This document shows positions 33,951-42,294 of a stretch of 64,000 nucleotides of DNA, piece by piece; the first letter of the stretch is position 1; each line of letters opens with the position of its first letter. The stretch comes from Blautia sp. (GTDB taxonomy: Bacteria; Bacillota; Clostridia; Lachnospirales; Lachnospiraceae). The notes below the pieces were generated by a model. It saw nothing but the letters and a program-made list of their open reading frames with translations. It was not told the DNA's origin and searched no databases. The translations under genes were made by a program, and so were the position numbers. The DNA lies in assembly GCA_017463155.1 (NCBI GenBank), contig JAFTPT010000053.1:1-64000 (forward strand), written 5' to 3'.

Positions 33951-35093
33951 ATGATTCTATCAGCAAAATATGAATTGATGAGAAAGAACTTTCGTAATTT
34001 TGCGGAGACTGAATTCACAACAGAAATTCAGGAAAAACTGGATCGCGAAGGCGGCTTCGACGAGGAACTGTTCGCGAAGATCGCAAAGAACGGCTTCTGC
34101 GGGATCAAGATCCCTGTGGAGTACGGCGGACAGGGCGGCGACAGCCTGGCCTATGTCCTGATGAACGAAGAGTTCTCCCGCATCTGCCCGGTTGGCGCTA
34201 TCTATGCCAACACCCCCAACTCCCTGGGAAGCGGCCCGCTTCTTGCCTGCGGTAACGAAGAGCAGAAGCAGCGGATCCTTCCGGATGTGGCGGCCGGACG
34301 CAAGCACATCGTGTTCGCCCTGACCGAGCCGGGCGCCGGTTCCGATGCAGGCGGCACGCTGACGACAGCAGACGCTGACGGAGACGACTTTATCCTCAAC
34401 GGCAGAAAGTGCTTCATCTCCGGTGCACCGATGGCCGATTACGCGATCATCTACGCAAAGACGAACAGAGCCCTTCGTGGAAGCCGCGGTATCTCCATGT
34501 TCATCCTTGATATGAAGCTTCCGGGTGTATCCGTAGGTAAAGGCGAGATGAAGATGGGTATCAACGGATATCCGACCAGTGATATCAGCATGGAAAATGT
34601 CCGCGTCAGCAAGAAAGACCTTCTCGGACCGCTGGACAACGGCTTTATCACCGCCATGAACACCCTGAACGGCGGACGTCTCGGCGTTGCCGCACAGTCC
34701 CTCGGCGTCGCACAGGGCTGCCTGGACGAGGCCATCAAATACTCCAAGGAAAGAAAACAGTTCGGCAAGCCGATCTGCGCGAACCAGGGCATCAGCTTCA
34801 TGATCGCCGAGATGGCGACCGAGATCGAGGCAGCCAGGACCCTGATCTACACCACCGCTATTGAAAAGGATCAGGATGCGAAGGATTCCTTTGTCAAGTG
34901 TGCCATGAGTAAGTATTATGCTTCCGAGATGGCGAACCGCGTGGCTTACAAGGCCGTCCAGATCTTCGGCGGATACGGTTACATCAAGGACTACAGAGTC
35001 GAGCGCCTGTACAGAGACGTGCGCGTCATGAGCCTTTACGAAGGAACCACACAGGTACAGCAGATGGTCATTTCCGGTGCATTGTTAAAATAA
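33951..35093 (+). CDS. acyl-CoA dehydrogenase / enoyl-CoA reductase (CarC-like position)
   Basis: FAD enzyme of the acyl-CoA dehydrogenase family, 380 residues and full length. Signature 1 is FALTEPGAGSDAGG (about 119-132); signature 2 leads to the catalytic glutamate E364 in SLYEGTTQVQQ. With the downstream ETF genes it probably works in the reductive direction, saturating an enoyl-CoA as caffeoyl-CoA reductase (CarC) or CaiA does. GGAGG precedes the ATG. The neighbouring PucR-type regulator (37144) may sense the substrate. Confidence 0.93.
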   Translation: MILSAKYELMRKNFRNFAETEFTTEIQEKLDREGGFDEELFAKIAKNGFCGIKIPVEYGGQGGDSLAYVLMNEEFSRICPVGAIYANTPNSLGSGPLLACGNEEQKQRILPDVAAGRKHIVFALTEPGAGSDAGGTLTTADADGDDFILNGRKCFISGAPMADYAIIYAKTNRALRGSRGISMFILDMKLPGVSVGKGEMKMGINGYPTSDISMENVRVSKKDLLGPLDNGFITAMNTLNGGRLGVAAQSLGVAQGCLDEAIKYSKERKQFGKPICANQGISFMIAEMATEIEAARTLIYTTAIEKDQDAKDSFVKCAMSKYYASEMANRVAYKAVQIFGGYGYIKDYRVERLYRDVRVMSLYEGTTQVQQMVISGALLK

Positions 35094-35105
35094 TAGGAGG
35101 TAGCT

Positions 35106-35906
35106 ATGAGAATTTATGTATGCGTAAAGCAGGTTCCGGATACTTCCGGAAAGGTTGCTGTCAATGAGAACGGAACACTGAACCGTGCTTCCATGCAGAC
35201 CATCATCAATCCGGATGATATGAACGCGATGGAGGCAGCTCTTAAGATCAAGGATGCAACCGGCTGCCAGGTCACGGCAGTCACGATGGGACCGCCTCCC
35301 GCAGAAGGAATGCTCCGTGAGCTGATCGCCATGGGCGCGGACGACGGCGTCCTGATCTCCGGCCGTGAATTCGGCGGATCCGATACATTCGCTACCTCTC
35401 AGATCATCGCAGGCGCACTGCATCACCTCGGCATCGGTGACGAGGATGTGGTATTCTGCGGACGTCAGGCCATCGACGGCGATACCGCCCAGGTCGGCCC
35501 CCAGATCGCTGAAAAGCTTGAGATCCCGCAGGTCACCTATGCGGGCGAGATCGAGAAGGACGGCAATGTTCTCAAGATCAAGAGACTTCTTGAGGATGGC
35601 TATATGACAGTGGAAGTCAAGACTCCCTGCCTGATCACCTGCGTCAAGGAACTGAATGAGCCCCGTTATATGACGGTCAAGGGCATCATCGAGTGCTATG
35701 ACAAGCCGATCACCGTACTGGATTATCCGGCATTGGAGAATGAACCCCTCATCGACAAGACCACCATCGGCCTGAAGGGTTCACCCACCAACATTTTCAA
35801 ATCCTTCACCCCGCCGCAGAAGGGCAGTGTGGAGATGATCCCGGGAACCAGCCAGGAAGCTGCAGATGCATTGGCAGAGAAGCTGGCCAAGAAACACATC
35901 ATTTAA
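35106..35906 (+). CDS. etfB: electron transfer flavoprotein beta subunit
   Basis: ETF small subunit (266 residues), heterodimer partner of EtfA, carrying electrons to or from the acyl-CoA dehydrogenase. The N-terminus MRIYVCVKQVPDT and GRQAIDGDTAQVGPQIAE (about 122-139) are characteristic. AGGAGG precedes the ATG, 12 bases after the dehydrogenase. In strict anaerobes such dehydrogenase-ETF sets can bifurcate electrons from NADH to ferredoxin. Bifurcation here is plausible but unproven. Confidence 0.95.
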   Translation: MRIYVCVKQVPDTSGKVAVNENGTLNRASMQTIINPDDMNAMEAALKIKDATGCQVTAVTMGPPPAEGMLRELIAMGADDGVLISGREFGGSDTFATSQIIAGALHHLGIGDEDVVFCGRQAIDGDTAQVGPQIAEKLEIPQVTYAGEIEKDGNVLKIKRLLEDGYMTVEVKTPCLITCVKELNEPRYMTVKGIIECYDKPITVLDYPALENEPLIDKTTIGLKGSPTNIFKSFTPPQKGSVEMIPGTSQEAADALAEKLAKKHII

Positions 35907-35935
35907 GCATTCGTCAGTGAAGAGAGGATAAGAAT

Positions 35936-37042
35936 ATGGCATTTATCAGTGAAAATATTGAAGAATTTCATGACATATGGGTATTCTGTGAGCAGCGTGA
36001 CGGCAAACTGCAGAACACAGATTTCGAACTTATCAGCGAAGGAAGAAAGCTGGCAGATGAGAGAGGTGCAAAGCTGGTCGGCCTGCTTCTCGGAAGCGAC
36101 GTAAAGGGGATCGCGAGCGAGCTTGGCGGCTACGGCGCGGACAAGGTCATCGTCTGCGACGATCCCAACCTGAAGGTCTATACCACCGACGCCTATGCGA
36201 AGGTTGTCTGCGATGTCGTTATGGACAAGAAGCCGGAGGTTCTCCTGATCGGCGCGACCACCATCGGCCGTGACCTGGCTCCGAGATGCGCAGCCAGACT
36301 GCACACCGGTCTTACGGCTGACTGTACACATCTGGATATCGACATGAACAAGTATCTTGACTTCCTGAGAGAGTCCTCCACCATGGAGATCGATCCGGCC
36401 AAGTTCAAGATGGAAGATACCAACCTTAAGATGACCCGTCCGGCATTCGGCGGCCATCTGATGGCAACCATCATCTGCCCGAGATTCCGTCCGTGCATGT
36501 CCACCGTGCGTCCCGGCGTTATGAAGAAGGCCGATTTTGTACAGGCCAAGGCAGATGCCTGCGAGATCGAGATGTATCCGGTCACCCTGGCGGAAGAAGA
36601 TCTGAAGACCAAGGTTCTCGAGGTCGTCAAGGCTACCCGCAAGATGGTCGACCTGGTCGGCGCGGACGTGGTCGTAGCTGTCGGCAACGGCATCAAGTCC
36701 GATGTCAAGAAAGGCCTTGAGCTGGCGGAACAGCTGGCAGAGGCATTCGGCGGCGGCGTGATCGGCGGCTCCCGTGTCGCGATCGACGAAGGCTGGCTGA
36801 GCGACGATCATCAGGTCGGACAGACCGGTAAGACCGTTCATCCGAAGATCTATGTGGCACTCGGTATCTCCGGCGCGATCCAGCATAAGGCCGGCATGCA
36901 GGACTCCGAGGTCATCATCGCGATCAACAATAACGAAGCAGCCCCGATCTTCGAAGTGGCATCCTACGGTATCGTCGGAAACCTCTTTGACGTAGTTCCG
37001 AAGCTGATCGAGGCCATGAACGCACAGAAGGCAGCCAAATAA
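35936..37042 (+). CDS. etfA: electron transfer flavoprotein alpha subunit
   Basis: ETF large subunit (368 residues). The C-terminal FAD domain shows GGSRVAIDEGWLSDDHQVGQTG (in part, about 279-300), ALGISGAIQHKAGM and AINNNEAAPIF, the standard FAD-binding pattern. The N-terminus has a short extension before the ETF fold but no cysteine-rich ferredoxin domain, unlike the characterised Acetobacterium CarE. It ends the car-like operon, with a strong terminator 35 bases after the stop. Confidence 0.95.
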   Translation: MAFISENIEEFHDIWVFCEQRDGKLQNTDFELISEGRKLADERGAKLVGLLLGSDVKGIASELGGYGADKVIVCDDPNLKVYTTDAYAKVVCDVVMDKKPEVLLIGATTIGRDLAPRCAARLHTGLTADCTHLDIDMNKYLDFLRESSTMEIDPAKFKMEDTNLKMTRPAFGGHLMATIICPRFRPCMSTVRPGVMKKADFVQAKADACEIEMYPVTLAEEDLKTKVLEVVKATRKMVDLVGADVVVAVGNGIKSDVKKGLELAEQLAEAFGGGVIGGSRVAIDEGWLSDDHQVGQTGKTVHPKIYVALGISGAIQHKAGMQDSEVIIAINNNEAAPIFEVASYGIVGNLFDVVPKLIEAMNAQKAAK

Positions 37043-37076
37043 CAGCTGCCCGTATACAGTAAGGCAGTAAGAGCGG

Positions 37077-37123
37077 CAGGGTCCGGCGAAAACAGCATAG
37101 ACGCTTTCGCCGGACCCTGTTTT
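37077..37123 (+). terminator. terminator after etfA
   Basis: A perfect 15-base-pair stem, CAGGGTCCGGCGAAA (37077-37091) with TTTCGCCGGACCCTG (37105-37119), followed by TTTT. Confidence 0.9.
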
Positions 37124-37143
37124 CCGATAACAGGAGAACAGAC

Positions 37144-38691
37144 ATGTCCACATTCAATCTCTTGGAAGCAAGACTAAAAGACAAGCTTATCTATTCACGC
37201 GCATCGGAGACGCCTTTTTTTCTGGAACATGTGGATTCGCTTGACGGGGAGACAGTGGTGCAGGACGGAACCCTTTTCGTAGCCGGGGAGAAAGAGACCG
37301 TCTCCTTTATCAGGCATTCCGCGACGGCTCTTGCCGGGCGGCAGGTGCTTTTCCTGGTCTCTGCGGAGACAAAACAGCAGGAGGCTCTTCGCGGACTCTG
37401 CGAGCAGGAGGGCCTATCCGTGATCATCACGGAGGATACGGTTCCCGGACTGTATCTCCACGCGGCGAAGACCTGCCAGTATTATCTCAAGATCGCGGAA
37501 AAGGTGGATACGATCTCGCAGATCAAGAATATGCCCGGCATGCTGGAGGAGATCTCCGGATTTCTGCAGGAAAACATCCTGCTTGCCAGCGCGGACGGGA
37601 ATATTCTGTACGAGATCGGCGACATCAGGGAAAATACACGTAATTATATCCGGAAGTACTTTATGGACCTCATGCGGGAGCATGCGGATTTCGGCACGGC
37701 CGGTTCCGGCAGCGGATCGGAGGAGAATCTTTTTTACATACGCCTGAAGAACCACAATACGGTGATCGGAGTCCTGCTGATCGAGAGGGAGAAGGATCTG
37801 CCGAACGATTACCAGAAATTCTTTAAAAAGCTGCTTCCTTATCTGCGGGATTACCTCCTGCAGGAGCTCAGCAGCAGCCAGAATGACCAGATGAAGTTCG
37901 ACCGCATCTGGAAGGATATGATGGAGGGACGCTACAGCTCCGAGCAGGATATCCGGAATGTGTTTGACTATGCCGGGCTCAGGACCCGCAAGTATTACCG
38001 TCTGATCCTGGTGCAGGGGAATATTCTCGCCGAGCGGGGACAGGGCGTATACAATGAGATCGCATCCAAGCTGAAGAGCCATCTTCCGGACAGCATGGTC
38101 ACGCGGTATTACAGCGATATCGTCATCATGAACTGGACGGACGACCGGAGTTATGAGATGCCCGACGACATCAAGGGCCTTGAAAAGCTTCTGAAAAGCT
38201 ATGGCTGCCGTGCCTGCGTCTGCTGGCAGTCCAGTATTCTTTCGTGGGTTTCTCTTTTGTACGAGTTCAGCAGCCAGGTGCTTCGGCTTGACCAGCAGCT
38301 GGGAGGTCCGCGGGGAAAATGCCTTGTCGAATTCGGACAGTATTCGCCGTTCCTGATCGTTGATATGTGTGCGCAGTATGCCAGAAATGTCAAGCATACC
38401 AAGAATATCATCCTCCTGACACATCCGGCCGTGATCAATCTGTACCGGTACGACCAGGAGCATAACACGAATCTGGAGGAGGTCCTTTTTTACTACCTTG
38501 TCAATCACCGCAGCCTGGGGCTTACGGCCCAGAGTCTTTACATGCACAGAAACACGATCGTCAACAAGATCAAGAAGATCAAGGAGCTGACGCCGGTGGA
38601 CATGGATTCCCCGGACGTACAGGCACACCTGATCCTTTCCCATTACCTTCTGATCTACTGCCTGAAAGTAGTAGACGGAAATATAGTCTGA
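37144..38691 (+). CDS. PucR/CdaR-type transcriptional regulator
   Basis: A 515-residue regulator. The C-terminal helix-turn-helix reads LGLTAQSLYMHRNTIVNKIK (about residues 460-479), the PucR-type domain. The N-terminal part has an alternating alpha/beta region that may be a small-molecule sensor. CAGGAGA precedes the ATG. It lies directly after the car-like operon terminator, so it most likely regulates that operon. The candidate operator at 30577-30590 is some 6.5 kb upstream. It shares general layout with the regulators at 16916, 40494 and 61243. Confidence 0.82.
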   Translation: MSTFNLLEARLKDKLIYSRASETPFFLEHVDSLDGETVVQDGTLFVAGEKETVSFIRHSATALAGRQVLFLVSAETKQQEALRGLCEQEGLSVIITEDTVPGLYLHAAKTCQYYLKIAEKVDTISQIKNMPGMLEEISGFLQENILLASADGNILYEIGDIRENTRNYIRKYFMDLMREHADFGTAGSGSGSEENLFYIRLKNHNTVIGVLLIEREKDLPNDYQKFFKKLLPYLRDYLLQELSSSQNDQMKFDRIWKDMMEGRYSSEQDIRNVFDYAGLRTRKYYRLILVQGNILAERGQGVYNEIASKLKSHLPDSMVTRYYSDIVIMNWTDDRSYEMPDDIKGLEKLLKSYGCRACVCWQSSILSWVSLLYEFSSQVLRLDQQLGGPRGKCLVEFGQYSPFLIVDMCAQYARNVKHTKNIILLTHPAVINLYRYDQEHNTNLEEVLFYYLVNHRSLGLTAQSLYMHRNTIVNKIKKIKELTPVDMDSPDVQAHLILSHYLLIYCLKVVDGNIV

Positions 38692-38802
38692 TTACAGCGC
38701 AAAACTCTGCTCACGCGTCGTGCCTGCACGTAAGTGGGAGCTCAAAGAGCGAAGCGATCCGTAATCATTGTCTGGTCACGGCAATCGTACGAATTGTCGT
38801 AA
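38692..38802 (+). other. intergenic sequence before the TPR gene
   Basis: A 111-base gap with short inverted pieces (GGGAGCTC, GAGCGAAGCGATC, ACGAATTGTCG) and no clear promoter. It shares the ending TGATAAC with the element at 39633 but I could not align them convincingly. Confidence 0.3.
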
Positions 38803-39618
38803 ATGATAACTCATATGAGAATACAGGAAAAATTACAGAAACTGGATGAAATGTACAGCCGGCAGGACCTCGCCGGGGCGGAGGAGCTCCTGAACGGATG
38901 GATCGCTGACGCGAAGGCGGAAGAGGATCGGCCTTCCTGTCTGACGCTGCAGAATGAGCTCGAAGGCCTGTACCGGGTGACCGGCCGGGCGGAGGAAGCC
39001 TGCCGCGTTTCGGAGGATTCCCTGTCCCTGATCGGCAGGATGGATCTCACGGGGACTGTTCATCACGGGACGACGCTGCTGAATGCCGCTACCGCGAACC
39101 GCGCGGCCGGACATCCGGAGGAGGCCCTCCGGTATTACCGGGAGGCAGAGGAAGTGTATCGGAATATCCCCGATCTGCCGGATAAGGATTACTACAGAGC
39201 CACCCTCTGCAATAACCTGGGGCAGGTTTATCAGCAGATGGGAGACGATGCGGAGGCGGAGAACTACCTTCGCGAGGCCCTGGGTCTGATCGAAGGCTTT
39301 GCAGGCACGGACAGTGAAGCGGCTACAACAAAAAGCAATCTGGCGCTGGTCCTGCAGCGGCTCGGGCAGCAGGAGCAGGCACAGGAGATGATCCGGCAGG
39401 CACTTTTGTATTATGAGACGCCCGCCGGACAGAAGGACAACCACTATACGGCTGCACTTGGGGCCGCCGGACAGATCGCATATGCAGCCGGCGATCTTAC
39501 AGAAGCGGAGGCTTATCTTACCAAGGCCCTGGAGAAGTCATTGCAGATATTCGGGGAGACGCCGGAGACAGAACTGCTGCGAAGAAATCTGGAGACGGTC
39601 CGGCAGATGATCAGATGA
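38803..39618 (+). CDS. tetratricopeptide (TPR) repeat protein
   Basis: A 271-residue all-helical protein with about five TPR units, for example HPEEALRYYREAEEVYRNI (about 103-121), ATLCNNLGQVYQQMGDDAEA (about 132-151) and LTEAEAYLTKALEKSLQIF. Such proteins mediate protein-protein contacts. There is no signal peptide. Two ATGs (38803 and 38815) are possible and neither has a good ribosome site, so the start is uncertain. It pairs with a DUF4125-type gene downstream, probably a functional partner. Confidence 0.85.
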   Translation: MITHMRIQEKLQKLDEMYSRQDLAGAEELLNGWIADAKAEEDRPSCLTLQNELEGLYRVTGRAEEACRVSEDSLSLIGRMDLTGTVHHGTTLLNAATANRAAGHPEEALRYYREAEEVYRNIPDLPDKDYYRATLCNNLGQVYQQMGDDAEAENYLREALGLIEGFAGTDSEAATTKSNLALVLQRLGQQEQAQEMIRQALLYYETPAGQKDNHYTAALGAAGQIAYAAGDLTEAEAYLTKALEKSLQIFGETPETELLRRNLETVRQMIR

Positions 39619-39632
39619 CAACATGCGGGTTA

Positions 39633-39735
39633 AGAGGAGTTTGGCACTGTCCCGCGAACGCGAAGCGTGAGTGGCTGACAGCACTGGCATCCGATAGACT
39701 TGACCAGATGATAACATACGGTTTAAGAGGTGAAA
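39633..39735 (+). repeat. about 100-base intergenic element, copy 2 of 2
   Basis: Fills the space between the TPR stop codon and the ribosome site of the DUF4125-type gene. Nearly identical to the - strand of 15421-15523. The short sequence around 39621-39638 (AACATGCGGGTTAAGAGG) recurs with two changes at about 39714-39731, so this copy is flanked by imperfect direct repeats. Confidence 0.75.
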
Positions 39736-39742
39736 TCCATAT

Positions 39743-40369
39743 ATGGAAATAAAGACGGATCATCAGAAAAAAGTCCGGCAGATCGTGCTGGCGGAATGGG
39801 ACTTTTTTCAGAAGGTGCAGAATGAGGGCGGCCGTGCCGGCTGCCAGGATGACTGGACAACGTTTGAGATCATGCGTACCAGCCAGTTCGAGACCTGGAG
39901 CGATGAGCTGCTCACCAGCTACCAGCAGGATCTTGAAGAAGCAGCGGAAGCAGGACGTAATCCGCTGGCCGAAAAATATGCCTACATGATGAAATACACC
40001 TCCCCGGAGGAATATTCCCGTATGGAAAAGCTCCTTCCGCCGATCCCGCCTGAAAAACAAGCACTTGTCGATGCGGCGGCGGACTGCCAGGTCGCCTGGC
40101 GTCTTGAGTATGAGGAAAGATATCCTGCTCTCGCGGGCAGGGGCCGCCCCGTGCACTCCTCTGAAGACCAGCCCTGGAGCGTGTCCTTTGAAACGTACTT
40201 TAAAGGGGAGGCGCTGACCTGGTCCGAACGGACGCTCCGTCTGTATGCGGCCTATGTTCGTGACCTGAAAGAGCAGGGTATAAACCAGATCCTGGAGGTC
40301 ATGAAACACACTGTTGCCTTCTACGGATATCCGGATCTTGACGCCGCAGAAAAAGGACAGAAAAACTGA
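39743..40369 (+). CDS. DUF4125-type protein of unknown function
   Basis: A 208-residue soluble, mostly helical protein. The pattern EWDFFQKVQNEGGRAGCQDD (about 18-37), followed by MRTSQFETWS and AGRNPLAEKYAYMMKYT, fits my recollection of the DUF4125 family of Firmicutes, which often accompanies TPR proteins. The family assignment is from memory and not checked. It begins just after a dispersed element and ends before a strong terminator. No catalytic motif is evident; the GGRAxCQDD block is the most conserved-looking part. Confidence 0.7.
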   Translation: MEIKTDHQKKVRQIVLAEWDFFQKVQNEGGRAGCQDDWTTFEIMRTSQFETWSDELLTSYQQDLEEAAEAGRNPLAEKYAYMMKYTSPEEYSRMEKLLPPIPPEKQALVDAAADCQVAWRLEYEERYPALAGRGRPVHSSEDQPWSVSFETYFKGEALTWSERTLRLYAAYVRDLKEQGINQILEVMKHTVAFYGYPDLDAAEKGQKN

Positions 40370-40370
40370 A

Positions 40371-40430
40371 GAGCTGCCGCACCATCTGTGAGGACGATCT
40401 GTTCACGGATGATGCGACAGCTCTTTTTTT
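40371..40430 (+). terminator. terminator after the DUF4125-type gene
   Basis: GAGCTGCCGCACCATC (40371-40386) pairs with GATGATGCGACAGCTC (40408-40423), two mismatches, followed by seven T. Confidence 0.85.
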
Positions 40431-40468
40431 GTTTCATAAGAAGGTATTCCGCACTGTTCCTGCGAAAT
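40431..40468 (+). repeat. dispersed imperfect palindrome, copy 3 of 3
   Basis: Begins GTTTCATAAGAAGGTA and ends ACTGTTCCTGCGAAAT, matching the copies at 1662 and 7098 (inverted). It starts exactly where the terminator T-run ends and lies in the 3' gap between two convergent genes. Confidence 0.6.
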
Positions 40469-40493
40469 GAACATGCACCGCGAGGATGCTCTG

Positions 40494-42059
40494 CTATTTT
40501 CTGCGCTTTGGACGTTCAAACAGCGAAAGGGATATGCCTTCCTTCTGGTACTGCTCCCGGTAACGGAGCAGCAGGCAGGAAAAGACCAGGTTGTGCCGGA
40601 GATAAGGATCATCCATGGATTCGCCGATCAGTTCTTCGATCTTTTTGATCTTGTAGATGGTCGTGTTCCGGTGCATGAACATCTGGGCGCTGGTACGCGC
40701 GATGCTTCGGTCATTCATGAGGTAGGAGAACATGACATCGCGGAGATTGCTGCCGTAAGCCCGGTCGTAGCGTGTCAGCGTCAGGACGCCGGGGTGGCAG
40801 AGGATCACGATGTCACTGCCGCCCAGAACGGATTTCACGGATTTGGCGCAGATGTCGATCACGTTGTACTGGGTATAGCGGGCAAAGTTCATGCAGCGCT
40901 TTTCACCGTCAAGCCTGACGGCAAGGGCGATGCCGAACATGCGGTGGCACTGGCGGTACGTAACGCGCAGGGCCATGATGGAGGTGACAGGATTGCTGAT
41001 CATGGCGATCGCATGGTGCTCCTTCAGGATCTTTTCCAGCGCCTCCCGGTCAAACGTGACGGGACAGTAATGGATCTCGGAGGACAAAAGGACCACGATC
41101 TCGCCGGACAGGATGGCGATATGGCTGTCCGGAAAGAATCGTCGGACGGACTCTTCGGCCGGTACCTGCATATTGTCTGTCTCGATGCCCGGGAATTCCT
41201 CGGAGCGGATCAGGATGAGCCGCAGGTTCTTCTGCGGTGGATTCGGCAGATTCCGGAGCATGATCATCAGAGCATCGTCGGATTCGCCTGATTCGGTCAT
41301 GATCCTGGAAAAAAGATGCTGGAAGGACAGATCCTTTCCGGTCATGCGGCGGCTCTGGTTCACCAGCAGGGGTTCGCACAGGCCATGCAGGACAGCTGCG
41401 ACCGAGGAGAACAGCAGATTGCCGGCCTCTCCGATGCAGAGCAGATACCAGCCGGTTTTCGTAAACGGAAACAGCAGCACATGCTGGGTGCCGTCGATCC
41501 GGGAAACAGGCTGCTGCGGGAGGCTTTCGACCGCTAAAAGCTCTTCCAGAGCTTCCTTCCGGTTTGAGGAGCGAAGAAGCGTGGAATCAATATTGGTATT
41601 TCCGTGCAGGGAAATACTGTCATAAGAAAAACACAGCTGGTCATCCAGGAGGATGAACGATCCGTCCGTGAGCCGATGGGCAGTATCGATCAGCTGCCGG
41701 GTATTGTAAGGAACCGAAGAACCCAGTTCGATCCCTGCGTGCAGGATTTTGGACAGCAGGCGGTTCAGCCTGTTGGCGAGGACAGACATGGAAAGGTCTG
41801 TCGCAAAAAAGCTGATCCCCGGGGGAAGAGGTGCTTTGTGTAACGCGGCATTATCTCCGGCAGAGAGAAGAACACCGGCCGTATGCTGTCTGAGTACAGC
41901 ACTGCAGACTTCGGGGGAACCGATGCAGAAAAAAGCAGGATCATAATCGTCCGCTGAATCCAGCAGAAGAACGGAATCACAGCAGCAGGTCTTCTGCAGA
42001 TCGTGGCTGAAGAGAATATGTTCGCCGAGATACTGATCCAGTACGTGCAAAAAGAACAT
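40494..42059 (-). CDS. PucR/CdaR-type transcriptional regulator
   Basis: About 521 residues from the ATG at 42059, chosen because GGGAGG lies eight bases upstream; the frame is open further. The helix-turn-helix near the C-terminus reads RTSAQMFMHRNTTIYKIKKI (about residues 452-471). It diverges from the two-GRE operon starting at 42295. The tandem TTGTGCGGAA repeats in that promoter are the best candidate targets. It lacks a recognisable ligand domain, like the related proteins here. Confidence 0.83.
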   Translation of the reverse strand: MFFLHVLDQYLGEHILFSHDLQKTCCCDSVLLLDSADDYDPAFFCIGSPEVCSAVLRQHTAGVLLSAGDNAALHKAPLPPGISFFATDLSMSVLANRLNRLLSKILHAGIELGSSVPYNTRQLIDTAHRLTDGSFILLDDQLCFSYDSISLHGNTNIDSTLLRSSNRKEALEELLAVESLPQQPVSRIDGTQHVLLFPFTKTGWYLLCIGEAGNLLFSSVAAVLHGLCEPLLVNQSRRMTGKDLSFQHLFSRIMTESGESDDALMIMLRNLPNPPQKNLRLILIRSEEFPGIETDNMQVPAEESVRRFFPDSHIAILSGEIVVLLSSEIHYCPVTFDREALEKILKEHHAIAMISNPVTSIMALRVTYRQCHRMFGIALAVRLDGEKRCMNFARYTQYNVIDICAKSVKSVLGGSDIVILCHPGVLTLTRYDRAYGSNLRDVMFSYLMNDRSIARTSAQMFMHRNTTIYKIKKIEELIGESMDDPYLRHNLVFSCLLLRYREQYQKEGISLSLFERPKRRK

Positions 42060-42087
42060 ATCTGTTTCCTCCCTTTTTAATGGCTTT

Positions 42088-42116
42088 ATTATACAGGATT
42101 CAGCGGCTTTTGGCAA
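42088..42116 (-). promoter_or_regulatory. promoter of the PucR-type gene
   Basis: On the - strand TTGCCA (42116-42111), 17-base spacer, TATAAT (42093-42088), with start expected near 42081. Confidence 0.7.
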
Positions 42117-42144
42117 TGTTCCTCTGTGCAGGGACGGATGTTTA

Positions 42145-42189
42145 TTGTGCGGAATGACCATAGTTTGTGCGGAACAGGTTTGATATAAT
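42145..42189 (+). promoter_or_regulatory. activator-type promoter of the two-GRE operon
   Basis: Two identical direct repeats, TTGTGCGGAA (42145-42154 and 42165-42174), are spaced exactly 20 bases apart, two helical turns. The second overlaps the poor -35 region; a consensus -10 TATAAT follows at 42184-42189. This is the layout of a promoter that needs a bound activator. Confidence 0.65.
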
Positions 42190-42294
42190 CATAACAAGGT
42201 CATGGGAGTGAAAGAAATGACCCGTGCCCCGGCCGGAGATTTTCGTATCCCGGTGTACGAGGGTCACAACAACAAAAACTATGGAGGGATAAGC

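Noticed and set aside
38692-38802. Possible third copy of the 100-base intergenic element
   Set aside because: Only short words match; the conserved core (GACAGCACTGGCATCC) is absent.
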